Assembly: GCF_002243515.1 (NCBI RefSeq)
Contig: NZ_CP022657.1
Span: 2,285,001-2,349,000, forward strand
DNA: 64,000 nucleotides
Direction: 5' to 3'
DNA from: Tumebacillus algifaecis
GTDB taxonomy: Bacteria > Bacillota > Bacilli > Tumebacillales > Tumebacillaceae
The notes beneath the pieces are model-generated. The model saw only the letters and a list, made by a program, of their open reading frames with translations, had not been told where the DNA came from and did no database searches. Position 1 is the first letter of the stretch. Each line of letters opens with the position of its first letter. Positions 40,801 to 55,800 of the stretch are shown here, one piece after another. A program made the position numbers and the translations under genes.

Positions 40801-43800
40801 GAGTGATCGGGTATTTTGTCAATCTGGTGGTACATCGTGCCAACTTTGCGCTCGCGCCTTCATTTGCCGACTTCTTGGCACAGGTCAAACGGTCGGTCAT
40901 CGGAGGGCTTGAACATCAAGAATACCCGTTCCCGTTGCTGGTCGAACTGCTGCAGCCGGAACGCGATCCAAGCTACCCGCCGCTGGCTCAGGCGATGTTC
41001 ACCTACCAAAAATCCCATCTGGCCGAGCAGGAGGGGATGGCCCGATTTGCGCTGGGCGAAGAAGGCGCGATGCTCCAGGCAGGCGCCTTGACCATGCGCT
41101 CACTGGAGTTGGAACAGCGCCATGCACAATTCGATCTCGCTTTGACGATGGCAGAGACGGGAGACAGGCTGGCCGGACGAATTGAATATAACACCGATCT
41201 GTTTTTGCCGGAGTCGATCGAGCGGATCTGCGCACAATTTGCGATGCTGTTGACGAGCATCGTGCAAGATCATCACACCACGGTCGCCGCTTTGACGATC
41301 TTGCCAGAACAGGAAGCGGAGACCTTGCTTTGCACCTTCAATCAGACCTCGATGGACGAGCCACAAGCTCTGTGCATCCATCAGTTTTTGGAGCGACAAG
41401 CCGCATCTGCACCCGATCGGATCGCGGTCATCGACGGCGAAGTGCGAGTAACCTACCGTGAACTAAATGAACGGGCCAACAGGATCGCACACCGTCTCCA
41501 ACAGCTTGGAGTCGGGCCGGAGGTGCTAGTCGGCATCTACATGGAGCGCGGGGTAGAGATGATCTGTGGCATGCTCGGCGTATTGAAAGCGGGCGGCGCC
41601 TACGTCCCTTTAGATCCCGCCTATCCGAAGGAGCGTATCGCGTACACGATGGAGGATGCGCAGATGCAGGCGATTTTGACACAGACGAAACTGGCGGGCG
41701 AACTGCCCGTTCACCGTGCGCATGTGCTCTGCCTCGATGCCTTGCGCGAATCGCTCAGCCATGAGCCGACCAGGAATCTGACTTCGCTTGTGACCGATCA
41801 CAATCTGGCCTACGTCATCTATACGTCCGGTTCGACTGGCCAACCAAAAGGCGTAGCGATCGAACACCGGAGCGCAGCAGCGTTGATCCATTGGGCCGAA
41901 GCGGAGTATCCGGCAGACAGATTAGCGGGCGTGCTGTTCGCAACGTCGATCTGCTTCGATCTCTCGGTGTACGAACTGTTTGTCACGCTTGCATGTGGCG
42001 GCAAAGTGATCGTTGCAGAAAATGCGCTTCATCTGCCTCAACTGCCTGCCAAAAACGAAGTGACGCTGATCAACACCGTCCCATCGGCAATCGCCGAACT
42101 GCTGCGCGCTGACGGGATTCCTCAGTCGGTGCGCACGGTCAATCTGGCTGGCGAGCCGTTGCCACTGGCGTTGGTGCAAAAACTATATGACCAGCCTTCG
42201 ATTGAACAGGTCTACAACCTGTACGGCCCGTCCGAAGATACGACCTATTCCACATATGCATGGATCGATCGAGATAAGAGGACGACGCCGGTGATCGGCA
42301 GACCGCTGGCCCATACGCAAGTCTACCTGCTCGACAAACAGAAACGTCCCGTGCCGATTGGCGTGGCAGGGGAACTGCACCTCGGCGGACGCGGGTTGGC
42401 ACGCGGCTACCTCGGGCGGGACGATCTGACGGCAGAGAAATTCATTCCCAATCCATTCTCTGATCAACTGAACGCGCGGATGTACGCGACTGGTGACTTA
42501 GCGCGCTGGCTACCAGACGGGACACTTGAGTATTTGGGGCGGATCGACCACCAAGTAAAAGTCCGCGGCTTCCGCATCGAGCTCGGCGAGATCGAAGCCG
42601 CGCTGATGCAAGAGCAGAGCGTTGAGTCCTGCCTGGTTCTCGTGCACGAGGATCGACGCGGTGATATGCGTCTAGTTGCCTATGTGGAAAATCGAGGAGG
42701 CATTGACAGCTCGACACTGCGCGCTCAGCTCAAGCGGACGCTGCCCGACTATATGATCCCTGCCACTTTTGTCATCCTCGATGCGATGCCGCTTACGCCA
42801 AACGGAAAAGTGGACCGCAAAGCTCTGCCCGCACCCGACTTTTCCTCCAACCAGCCTTACAGCGCACCACAAACGCAGTCTGAACAGCGTTTGGCCGAAA
42901 TTTGGAGCGAAGTGCTCGCGGTGGAGAGCGTGGGCATCCATGACAATTTTTTTGAACGAGGCGGTCACTCATTGCTCGTCACACAAGTGCTGTCGCGCAT
43001 TCACAGCGTGTTCGGTCATCGGCTGCCCGTGCATGCGATGTTCGAAGCACCGACCTTGGCCGAGCTTGCATCCAAGCTGGACGCGGTGGGGGAAGGGCAC
43101 GCACAGCCTACACCGTTCAGAAAAGTGGAACGGACAGCCAACCTACCGCTCTCGTTTGCTCAACAGCGCCTGTGGCTGAGTGAACAACTGCTCGCTGGCG
43201 AAGCGGTCTACAACATGCCGTACGCCTTGCGAATGAGCGGAAACCTTCAATTCGAAGCATTGCAGCGCACTTTGCAAGCGATTGTCGAGCGCCATGAGTC
43301 GCTGCGCACAACTTTTGTCGAACGAAACGGAGCGGCGGTACAAGTGATCGCAGAGCACGTGGGACAGACTTTGTCGATCCTCGACCTGCGTTCATTGCCT
43401 GCCGAAGAAAGGGAAGAGGAAGCACTGCGTTTGGCGCATGCCGATGCCATCAAGCCGTTCGACATTGCACAAGGTCCGCTCATTCGCTTCACACTCCTGC
43501 AAACGGCAACAGAGGAGTACCTGTTTCTCATCAACATGCATCACATCATCTCAGACGGTTGGTCAATCCGCGTGCTGATCCGTGAGTTTGGCACACTGTA
43601 CGAATCGTTCGCTGATGGCAAACGTTCACCGCTCCCCGAACTTGCGGTGCAGTATGCGGACTTCGCCTCTTGGCAGCGCGAATGGCTGACAGATGGTGCG
43701 ATTGACGAGCAACTCGGCTATTGGAAACGACAACTCGGCGGTGAACTACCCTTGTTGCAGCTGCCGACCGATAGCCCGCGCCCTGCTGTGCAGACGTATC

Positions 43801-46800
43801 GCGGGTCGATGGTGCGCTTCGCTTTTTGTGATCAACTGCTCGCACGCCTACAACAGTTATCGAATGAAAAAGGCGCTACGCTTTTCATGACCCTGCATGC
43901 CGCCTTCACCATTTTGCTCAGCCGTTATTCGGGTCAGGATGACCTTCTCATCGGCACACCGAGCGCAGGGCGCACGCGGAAAGAAACGGAGGACCTGATC
44001 GGCTTTCTTGTCAATTCGCTCGTCCTGCGCACCGATTTGTCCGGCTCGCCAAGCTTTACCACCTTGCTGGATCGTGTGAAGCAAACGGTGCTGGACGCTT
44101 ATGCGCATCAAGAAGTGCCGTTTGAAAAGCTGGTCGAAGCGCTGGAGGGCGATCGCGACTTGAGCCGCCCACCGTTGTTTCAGGTCATGATCGCCATGCA
44201 GGACAACCCGCTTGCACACCTAGCGTTGCCTGGGCTGACTTTGACGCCGTTCGCTTTGGATTCGACCATCGCCAAATTCGACTTGACCCTTTTCCTGACG
44301 GTAGAAGAAGCCGGGCTCACTGGCGCTTTTGAATACAACACCGATCTGTTTGAGCGCGCGACGATCGAGCGGATGGTCGGCCATTTGGAAACGCTGGTCA
44401 CGGCAATCTGCCAAGATCCAGATCGAGTGATCGACGACTTGCCGATACTGACCGACACAGAAAAACAGCAATTGATCGATTGGAACAACACGATGAACCC
44501 CTATCCGCACACCAGCACGATCCATGAGCAATTTGCCGAACAAGCCCGCCTGACCCCCGAGCGCATTGCGGTCGAATTCGCGGGCGAAACGCTGACCTAT
44601 CGCCAGTTGAATGAACAGGCGAATCGCTTCGCCCGCTTCTTGCAACGCCAAGGGGTACAGACGGGCAACTTGGTCGGTCTGTGCATGGAGCGCTCCTTCG
44701 ATCTGGTGTTCGCTCTGCTCGCGATCCTCAAAGCGGGGGCAGGGTATGTTCCGTTTGATGCAAGCTATCCAAAAGATCGCCTGCGCCATCTGCTAACCGA
44801 CTCGCAAGTCAACATCCTCCTGACTCAGTCCGAGCTTTTGCCTCACCTGCCCGCTGCGCACCTGCGAGCGATTTGCGTGGAAGATATCGCCTCTGCAATC
44901 GCAGCAGAGAGCTCAGCAGACCTGATGTCAGATGCGAAATCACATAATACTTCTTATGTGAACTACACATCCGGTTCGACAGGCTTGCCGAAGGGCGTTT
45001 CGGTCCCGCATCAAGCGGTGTTGCGCTTGGTGAAAGACACCGATTACGCATCGTTTGGTGAAGAGGAGGTGTTCCTGCAATTTGCTTCGATCTCCTTTGA
45101 CGCCGCTACGTTCGAAATCTGGGGCCCGCTGCTCAATGGCGCCAAATTGGTGATCTTCTCAGCCCATCTGCCGTCGCTTGAAGAGCTCGGACGCTTGATT
45201 CGCGATAGGTGCATCACGACCCTGTGGCTGACAGCCGGCCTGTTCCACCAGATGGTTGATCAGCGCCTGCAAGACTTACGCGGCGTGCGTCAACTGCTGG
45301 CGGGCGGTGACGTGCTACAACCGGGGCATGTTCGCAAGCTGTTAGACGAACTGCCGAACACAGTGTTGATCAACGGGTACGGTCCGACAGAAAGTACGAC
45401 GTTTGCGACGACCCATCGCATGACGAGCCGCGATCACATCGGCGAGAGCGTGCCGATTGGCCGCCCGATTCGGAACACCTCCGTCGAGGTGCTCGATGCG
45501 AAGATGCGCCGCGTACCGATCGGCGTTCAAGGCGAACTGTTCATTGGCGGCGACGGCTTGGCGATCGGCTACCTCGGCCAACCGGAACTGACCGCTGAGC
45601 GATTCCTGCCGCATCCGTTCCAAGCAGGGCAACGCTTGTACAAAACGGGCGATCTCGTGCGTTGGCTAGCAGACGGCACGCTGGAATTTATCGGCCGCCT
45701 CGACAACCAAGTCAAGCTGCGCGGCTTCCGCATCGAACTGCTTGAGATCGAAGCGGTGCTTGGCGCGCATGAGAATGTGCAAAAAGTGATCGTCATCGCC
45801 AGAGAGGAGAGCAAAGGGGACAGACGGCTCGCCGCGTATGTCGTGCCGCACAACACCACATCATTCGATGTGGACGCATTGCGCACCTATGCCAAAGAGC
45901 GCCTGCCAAGCTACATGATCCCTGCTGCGTTCGTTGTGATGGCCGATTTGCCGCTTACTGCCAACGGCAAAGTAGACCGCCAGCTGCTACCGAAGCCCGA
46001 CTACGCCACGCTGACAGAGTACGTCGCGCCGCGCAACCCAATTGAAGCGCAGATCGCCGCCATTTTTGCAGAAGTGCTCAGCACCGATCAGATCGGCGTG
46101 CACGACAACTTCTTTGATCACGGCGGACATTCGTTGCTGGCCACACAGGCGATCTCCCGCATCAACAACGCATTTGGTATCTCGCTGCCGTTGCGCACTT
46201 TGTTCGAAGCGGGCAGCGTGGAACGGTTGGCGCGAGAAATCGCCGCACCGCAGAAAGCGGAGCGGATAGCGCTCGTCAAGCGCACCCAACAGCATAAGTT
46301 GCCTTTGTCCTACGCACAGCAACGCCTGTGGGTGCTCGATCAACTGATGCCCGGCTCCAGTGTGTATTCGATACCATTTGCACTGCGACTGAAGGGCACA
46401 CTCAATACCGCCGCTTTGGAGCACAGCTTGCAGGAGATCATCGACCGTCATGATGCGCTGCGTACCACTTTCACAACCGAGGGCGGGGAAGTGATGCAGG
46501 CGGTCGCAGATCACCACACCCTCGTGGTGGAAAAAGCCGACCTGTCGCATAAACGATCAACCGCTCGGGAGCGCGCTTTGCACAGCCTGTTGCGAGCAGA
46601 GGCAGCCCGCCCGTTCGATCTTCACAGCGGCCCACTGGTGCGCTTTCTGCTGGTGACGCTCAGTAAAAAGCAACATGTGCTCTTCCTGAACATGCATCAT
46701 ATCGTCGCAGACGGTTGGTCGATGGGGGTGCTCGTCCACGAATTTACTGAGCTGTATACGGCGTTCGTGCAGGGTGCGGAGGCGTGCTTGCAGGCACTGC

Positions 46801-49800
46801 CTGTGCAGTATGCAGATTTTGCTTTGTGGCAGCGCGAATGGTTAGAAAGCGGCGTGCTGCAGTCGCAGTTGCACTACTGGAACGGGCAGTTCAGAGATGA
46901 CCTCCCGCATTTGCAACTACCGTTCGACCGACCTCGCCCGGCGGTGCAGACCTACCACGGCGCCGAATATTCATTTGCTCTGTCTGGTGAGCTGACTCGA
47001 CACCTGCACACATTAAGCCGTGAACACGGTGCAACGCTGTTCATGACTTTGCTCGCCGCGTTTAACGCGCTTTTGGCCCGCTACAGCGGCCAAAAGTTGA
47101 CTGTGGTCGGCACACCGATCGCAGGGCGTACCGAGCAAACGGTCGAGCACCTGATCGGATTTTTCGTCAACACGTTGGCTTTGCGAATCGATCTGTCTGG
47201 CGCACCGAGCTTTACCGAACTGCTCAACCGAGTCAAAGAAACCGCTTTGCAAGCGTACGCGCACCAAGATGTACCGTTTGAAAAACTGGTCGAAATGATC
47301 CAGCCACATCGAGACCTGAGTCGTTCGCCGTTGTTCCAAGTGATGTTCATATTGCAAAATTCGCCGTTGGCACAGCTCGAGCTTCCTAACTTACAAGTGC
47401 AGCCGATCACAATCGAAAGCAGCACTGCCAAGTTTGATCTGACGCTCGCATTCGTTGAAAGCGAATCGGGATTACTTGGGTCGTTCGAGTTCAACACCGA
47501 CCTGTTCGATGCGACGACGATCGAGCGCATGGCCGGACATTTTACGTTGCTGTTGACCGCGTTGGCTGAAGATCCTGCCCGTTCCATTTATGAAGTTCCG
47601 CTGCTGACTGAAGAGGAGCGCGAACAACTGCTCGTCTCGTTTAACGACACGGAACAAGACGATCCACTCGACTTCTGCATTCAGCAGTTGGTCACACATC
47701 AAGCGATGAAAACGCCCGATGCAACCGCAGTGGTGGCCGGGGAGGTGCGCCTGACTTACCGCGAGTTGAATGAGCAGGCGAATCGAGTGGCTCATCGTTT
47801 ACAACAGATGGGCGTAGGTCCCGAATCGCTGGTCGGCGTGTACATGGAACGCTCGCCACAGCTGATCATCGGCATGCTCGCCGTGCTAAAAGCGGGTGGG
47901 GCATACGTTCCGCTCGACCCGAGCTATCCACAAGAGCGCGTTCTGTACACGATGCAAGACGCACAACTGGCTGTCCTGCTCACCGAGGAACATCTGTTTG
48001 CTGATCTGCCGACATGTGAGGCGCCAGCGTTGTGCCTGCCATGGACAGGAGAATCTTCGGCAGACGAGCCGAGCACTGAGGTCCACGCAGGCAATCTCGC
48101 GTACGTCATTTATACGTCTGGCTCGACAGGCCGTCCGAAAGGAGTGGCGATCGAGCACCACAGCGCTGCGTCATTGATTCACTGGGCACTTGGGGAATAC
48201 TCGGCAGAGCAATTGGCTGGCGTGCTGTTTTCCACCTCGATCTGCTTCGATTTGTCTGTGTTTGAGTTGTTCGTCACGCTATCTACTGGCGGCAAAGTGA
48301 TCTTGGCGGAAAACGCCCTGCACCTGCCACATTTGACAGCCCGCGATGAAGTGACCTTGATCAACACCGTCCCGTCGGCGATCGCCGAACTTTTGCGCCA
48401 AGACGGAATTCCAAAGAGCGTGCTCACAGTCAACTTGGCGGGTGAAGCGCTACCGTTGCAACTGACAAAAAAACTGTACGCGCACAGCACCATCGAAAAC
48501 GTCTACAACCTCTACGGACCGTCAGAAGATACGACGTACTCCACTTTTACTCTGCTTGACAGAGAGATCGAAACGGCGCCGACGATTGGCCGTCCGTTAG
48601 CCAACACACAAGCGTACGTTTTGGATGAGCACATGCAAGTGGTACCGCTCGGGGTGCCTGGCCAACTCTACCTGGCAGGCGCTGGTCTCGCGCGCGGCTA
48701 TCTCGGTCAACCCGATCTGACTACGGAGAAATTTATCCCCAATCCGTTTTCCGACCAAGCAGGGGCGAAGATGTACGCGACGGGCGACCTCGTACGATGG
48801 CTTGCGGATGGCAACCTCGAATACATGGGACGGATCGATCATCAAGTAAAGGTCCGCGGTTTCCGCATCGAACCGGGCGAGATCGAAGCGGTCTGCTTGC
48901 AACATGCGGCGGTCGAGCAATCTGTCGTGCTTGTGCGCGAAGACGTTCCGGGAGATCGACGTCTCGTCGCCTATGTTGCAGGGGATGTGAATGCGATCGA
49001 ATCACAAGCATTGCGCAGCTTGCTGAAGGAACGCCTGCCCGATTATATGATTCCCTCCACTTTTGTGGTCCTCGACACCTTGCCGCTGACTCCGAACGGC
49101 AAAGTGGATCGCAAAGCGTTGCCTGCACCGACTTGGTCTACACCAGATGCGGTCGGTTACGTCGCACCGCACACCGAAGAGGAGATCGTGCTGACTGCCA
49201 TCTGGGCGGAGGTGCTGCGCGTGGAAGAAATCGGCGTGCACGACAATTTCTTTGACCGGGGTGGCCACTCCTTGCTCGCCACACAGGTGTTGTCGCGCAT
49301 CCGCGAACAATTTGGCATCGATTTGCCTCTGCGCGCCCTGTTTGAAACGCCGACCATCGCCGATTTGGGACGTGCGATCACCGCTACTAGCGGAGCGCGC
49401 ATCGCACTTGGCGAGATCGTGCGGCAGGACAGGAGCGGACACTTGCCGTTATCTTTCTCACAACAGCGCCTTTGGGTGATCGATCGCCTGCTTGCCGACC
49501 GAGCCGTCTACAACATGCCGTTTGCCGTTCGCCTGCAAGGAGCACTAGACCGCTCGGCGGTTGAACGCTCGCTCGCTGCGATTCTGGAGCGGCAGGAATC
49601 GCTGCGCACCACCTTTGTCGAAAAGGACGGCCATCCCGTGCAAGTGATTCTGGAGACGGTAGAGTTACCGCTGTTCAAACGCGATTGGCGAACCGTGTCG
49701 CCCGAGCAGCGAGACCTCAAACTCGAACGGTTGCTTCAAGAAACGGCTCAAACACCATTCGAGCTGACGCAAGGCCCGCTCGTACGCTTCGGACTCGTAC

Positions 49801-52800
49801 AGCTGGGCGAATATGAACATGTCCTGATCGTCAACATGCATCACATCATCTCAGACGGTTGGTCGATCGGCGTGTTCACGCAAGAGTTTTGCGCGCTGTA
49901 CACGGCGTTTGTGACCGACAGGGAAGCGAGTCTGCCACCACTGACCGTGCACTATGCTGATCTCGCAGCTTGGCAGCAATCCCACCTGCAAGGCGAATCG
50001 CTCGAGCGACAGATCGAGTTTTGGAAACACCAGCTTGGCGGCGAGCTTCCGCCGCTGCAATTGCCAACCGATCATCCTCGCCCCGTGGTGCAATCATACC
50101 GAGGCGCAACGGAGCTGTTCACCATTTCCCAGTCGCTCAGCACTGGTCTCCATGCGCTGAGTAAGCAGCAGGGCACCACGTTGTTCATGACCTTGCTCGC
50201 CGGGTTCTTCACGCTCTTGCACCGCTACAGCGGTCAGGAAGACTTTGCGGTCGGTACACCGATTGCCGGACGCACACGCAAAGAGATGGAGCACCTGATC
50301 GGCTTCTTTGTCAACACGCTGGCTCTGCGCGCCGACCTGAGTGGAGCGCCGACATTCGTCGAACTGCTCGGGCGTGTCAAAGAGACCGCGCTCAGCGCGT
50401 TTGCGCATCAGGACGCCCCGTTCGAAAAATTGGTCGAAGTTCTTCAGCCCGAGCGCGACATGAGCCGCTCTCCGCTGTTCCAAGCGATGTTTGTGTTGCA
50501 AAACACCGCACAAGTGCAGGCAGAACTTCCCGGCATTACACTCACCCCACTCGAGGTGAATAGTCAGACGGCCAAGTTCGACCTCAACATGCTGCTGAAA
50601 GAGCAACAGGACGGCGGGCTGTCCGGCTGGCTGGAATACAGCACCGACCTGTTTGACCGTACGACGATCACCCGCATGACCGAACATTTTGTCACCCTGC
50701 TGGAAGCTGTGGTCGCACAACCTGCACAGCGCATCGCCGATCTGCCGTTGTTGCAAGCGAAGGAGCGTCAACAACTGCTTGTCGATTGGAACGACACGGC
50801 AACGGACGTCCCGATCGGCCGCATCGAACAACTGTTCACCGCACAAGCGACACGAACTCCAGATGCAACAGCCATCTCATTTAACGGACAGCAGTTGAGT
50901 TACCACCAACTGAACCAACGCGCAAACCAAGTGGCGCACCGTCTGCAAAAGCTCGGGGCAGGGCCAGATGTTCCGGTCGGATTATCGATGGAACGCTCGC
51001 TCGACATGATCGTCGGTCTGCTCGGAATCATCAAGGCGGGCAGCGCTTATGTACCGCTCGACCCCGCGTATCCACAGGAACGCCTGCATTACATGATGGA
51101 AGAGACGAGCATTCCCATCCTTGTAACCCAGCAAGGCGTGATGGCAAGCGATGCATTGCCGAGTGTGCAGAGGATCGAGCTTGACACCGATCTCTCCCTG
51201 CTCGACGAAAGTTGCGAGAACCCGGCCACTCAAGCTACACCTGACCATCTGGTCTACTTTTTGTACACGTCGGGATCGACTGGCCTCCCGAAAGGCGTGG
51301 CGATGGAACACCGTCCGCTAGCCAATCTGCTCGGCTGGCAACTGCGAGCATCCCTGAAAGCGGACGCCCGCACTTTGCAATTTACGTCCCTGAACTTTGA
51401 CGTCTCGTTCCAAGAGATTTTTGCGACGCTCTGCGCTGGTGGAACGCTGGTGCTGATCGAGGAAGCGATGCGTCAAAATCTGCTAGAACTGCCAAACTTG
51501 ATGATCGAGGAGAAGGTTGAGCGCCTGTTCTTGCCCTTCATCGCCCTGCAACATCTTGCCGAAGTCTGCGTAGAGCGCGATCTGTTCCCACGCCATCTGC
51601 AAGAAGTGATCACAGCAGGGGAGCAGTTGCAAATCACCTCCGCAATCGGACGCTTCTTCACAGAACTGCCGAACTGCACGCTGAGCAACCAATACGGCCC
51701 GACCGAAAGCCATGTGGTCACCTCGCAGACGCTAAACGGCCCCGCCGAATCCTGGCCGCTTCTGCCGCCGATCGGACGTCCGATTGCCAATGCCCACGTC
51801 TACGTGTTGGATGCGGCGATGCAGCCGACCCCCATCGGCGTACCAGGCGAACTCTATATCGGCGGTCCTGTGCTAGCCCGCGGATATTTCGAACAGGAGG
51901 AGCTGACAGCGGAGCGCTTCTTGCCAAGTCCGTTTTCGAAACAGGAGCGCCTCTACAAAACGGGCGATATCGTGCGTTGGCTAGCCGACGGGACGATCGA
52001 TTACCTTGGCCGCATTGACAATCAAGTGAAAATCCGCGGTTTCCGCATCGAGGTAGGGGAGATCGAAGCGGTGCTGAACCAACACCCTGACATCGGTGAT
52101 GCGGCGGTGATCGCGCACACCGACGAGGCGGGCAACAAACGACTGGCCGCGTACGTGACGAACGCTGGTCACACTGGTCACGCTGAACTCGCTGTGCCGA
52201 ACCTGAAACGCTTCCTGCAAGCCAAACTTCCTGAGCATCTGGTACCGCACGTGTTTGTCACGCTGAAACAACTTCCGCTCACACCGAGCGGAAAAGTGGA
52301 CCGCCGCTCCTTGCCACAACCGGACTTCACCACGTTTGAGCGAAACGAGTACGTTGCACCGCGAACGCCGCTGGAAGACATTCTGAGCTCCGTCTGGGAA
52401 GATGTGCTCGGACGCGAGCGCATCGGTCTGGATGACAATTTCTTCGAGCTCGGCGGTCACTCGCTGTTGGCCACCCAAATGATCTCCCGCATCCGCAGCG
52501 CGGTCGGCGTCGATCTGCCATTGCGCACGCTCTTTGAATCGCCAAACGTCGGAGCTCTGTCCGCCGCTATCGAAACAGCGCGCCAAGGGTTCGACGCTCT
52601 GCCTACGATCTCTTTGGTGCCGCAAACTCGCGACGGCGGCACACCACTCTCCTTTGCACAAGAGCGCATCTGGTTTCTCGAACAGCTCGAACCGGGCAAC
52701 CGTGCGTACCACATGCCGAGCGCCCTGCGGTTAAGTGGGGAACTGAACATTCAAGCTGTGCAAGCGGCGTTCCAAGCGATCGTCAACCGCCATGAAGCGC

Positions 52801-55800
52801 TGCGCACCTCGTTCCGCATACAAGAGGGAGTGCCGATGCAAGTGATCGCAGACGAAGCGCGCTTGCAGATTGCGATCCACGATTTGGTTGGGGTCGCCGA
52901 TGCAGAAGCGGAGGCGTTGCGCATCGCGGCAGTTGATGCCGATCGTCCGTTCGACTTGACCCAAGATCAGTTGCTGCGCGTCACGGTCTGCAAGTTGAGC
53001 GAAGCGGAGCACCTGCTGTTTACAACGATGCATCACATCGTGTCGGACGGCTGGTCCATCGGTCTGCTGGCACAAGAATTTACGGCACTGTATCGCGCGT
53101 TCACAAAAGGGGAGTCGTCACCGCTGGCCGCTCTGTCTGTCCAATATGCTGACTACGCGATCTGGCAGCGCAACCGACTGCAAGGTGACAGGCTCAATCG
53201 GCAGTTGTCTTTCTGGAAACAGCACCTCAGCGGCACATTGCCAAGGCTGTCTTTACCGCTGGACCTGACAGCAGGTGAACCAACCAGCGGCCAGCAAACG
53301 CTATGCCTGAGCGGTGAACTGACTCGCTCCTTGCAAAAGCTGAGCAGACAAACGAACGCCACGCTGTTCATGACGTTGCTCGCCGCGTTTAAACTGTTGC
53401 TCGCACGGCTCTCTGGTCAGGATGACATCATCGTCGGAACGCCGATCGCGGGTCGGGATGGCGTGGAGACGGAGCGTTTGATCGGCTTGATGCTCAACAC
53501 ATTGGCCTTGCGCAGCGACCTGTCGGGCAACCCAACATTCTGCGAACTGCTCGCGAACGTGCGCGAAGTGACGCTGAATGCCTACGCCCACCAAGACCTG
53601 CCGTTCGAAAAATTGGTCGAAGAGCTACAACCGGAACGCTCGCTGAATGGCAACCCCATTTTTGATGTGCTGGTCAACTTTGTGAACTTGCCGCAAATCG
53701 ACGCAGAACTGCCCGGCCTAACCGTCTCGGCGGCACCGACAGCCACTCCAGAATCGAAATTCTTGATGACGCTTTATCTCCACGACAAAGCAGAAGGATT
53801 AGAATTGCAGATGGTCTATCGTCAAGACCGCTTCTCTGCGCAACGCATCCAGACGATGCTCAATCAATTGGAGCACCTGCTGGTGCAGATCATACACGAC
53901 GCCATGCGCCCGATTGGCGACTACTCGCTGCGGACGGAGGAAGCTCGTGCGCTACTGCCAAATCCGAGCGTCAATCTGGCCACGCCTGCACTGGCGCTTG
54001 TACCAGCACAGATGGCAGCTTGGGCCGATCGAGCACCGAATGCGATCGCCGTCAAACAAGGCAGGAGCGAATGGACATACGACGAGTTGCAATCACGCGC
54101 AATCGAGTTGACCCATCATTTGCTGGCAAGCGGTGTGGCGCGCGGCGAAACGGTCGCGGTGGTCGGTCACAGAAGCTTTGGCTTTATCACCGCCATGCTC
54201 AGTGTGTGGATGAGCGGCGGAGTGCTTCTGGCGATCGATCAAAACCTGCCTCTCTCGCGTCAGGAGTTGATGCTCCATGAAGCGCGCGCAAAACGGGTGC
54301 TCTACGTAAGCGAAACCACCTTGACGAGACACTTTGACGCCGATGTGGTCATGTTCGTCGAACCGAACACCGGCCTGTGGACAGACGATACGAGTTTACG
54401 CGATGCGCACTCAACACCGCTGCCCGCACTGTCTCCAGACGAGGCGGCGTACATCTTCTTCACGTCCGGCACGACAGGCGTTCCCAAAGGCGTGCTCGGC
54501 ACGCATCAAGGCTTGAGCCACTTTTTGAACTGGCAGCGCGATCAGTTTGGCGTAGGTCCGAAAGATCGCAGCGCTCAGTTGACCAACCTTTCATTCGACG
54601 TGGTGCTCCGCGACATCTTCCTGCCTCTGACCAGCGGTGCCATGCTCTGCCTGCCAGAAACGCTCGATGACTTGAGCGCCGAAACGATCTTGCCGTGGCT
54701 GGAAGAAGAAGCGATCACCCTCTTGCACACGGTGCCGTCTCTGGCTAGCTCTTGGCTGCACAACAGGTCACAGGGCATCCATTTGTCAACTCTGCGCCTG
54801 CTGTTTTCCGCGGGGGAGCCGTTGACCGACAGCTTCGTACAAAAATGGCGCTCTGCGTTTAAAAACGATGGCGAGATCGTCAACCTGTACGGACCGACCG
54901 AAACATCGCTCGCCAAATGTTACTACGTCGTACCGCCCGAGCCGACCGCAGGCATTCAGCCGGTCGGACAGACTTTGCCACAGACGCAAGCGTTGATCGT
55001 TTCCGAAAACGGCCAACTCTGCGGGATCGGAGAGGCGGGCGAGATTGTCATCCGCACACCGTTCCGCACCAAAGGCTATCTGAACAGGCCGGAAGAACAG
55101 GGGCGATTCGTACAGAATCCACACCGTGACGACCCAGACGACCTGCTTTACTATACGGGCGACCGCGGGCGTTATCGGCTCGACGGTTCGCTGGAAATTC
55201 TCGGTCGACTCGACGATCAAGTGAAGATTCGCGGCGTGCGCATCCAACTGAACGAAGTCGCGGCGACGCTCGCTCGTCACGACAGGGTCGAATCCTGCGC
55301 CGTCATCGATTGGAAAGATGAGCACGATCAGACCTATTTGACCGCTTATCTCGTTGTCAAAGCGGGAACAACGATCACCGCCCAAGAATTGCGACAATTT
55401 TTGGAGAATCGCTTGCTGTCTGCGATGGTGCCTTCCGCTTTCGTCCTCCTCGATGCACTGCCGCTCAATCCGAACGGCAAAATAGATCGCAACGCGCTAC
55501 CCAAGCCGGAGAAGGGGAGTGCGGAGGAATCGACGTTTGTCGCGCCGACGACACAAACCGAAGTTGCGCTCGCCAGCATTTGGGCAGCGTTGCTCAAACT
55601 GGACAAAATCGGCATCCACGATAACTTCTTTGTGCGCGGCGGGCATTCACTCCTCGCCACACAGGTCGTGTCACGCATTCGAAATGAGCTGGGCGTCGAA
55701 CTGCCGTTGCGAACCCTCTTCGAACGACCGACGATCGCCGCGCTGGCCGCAGGTCTTGAAGAAGGCATTGAGACTCGTTTGCAAAATGAATGGCCGATCA

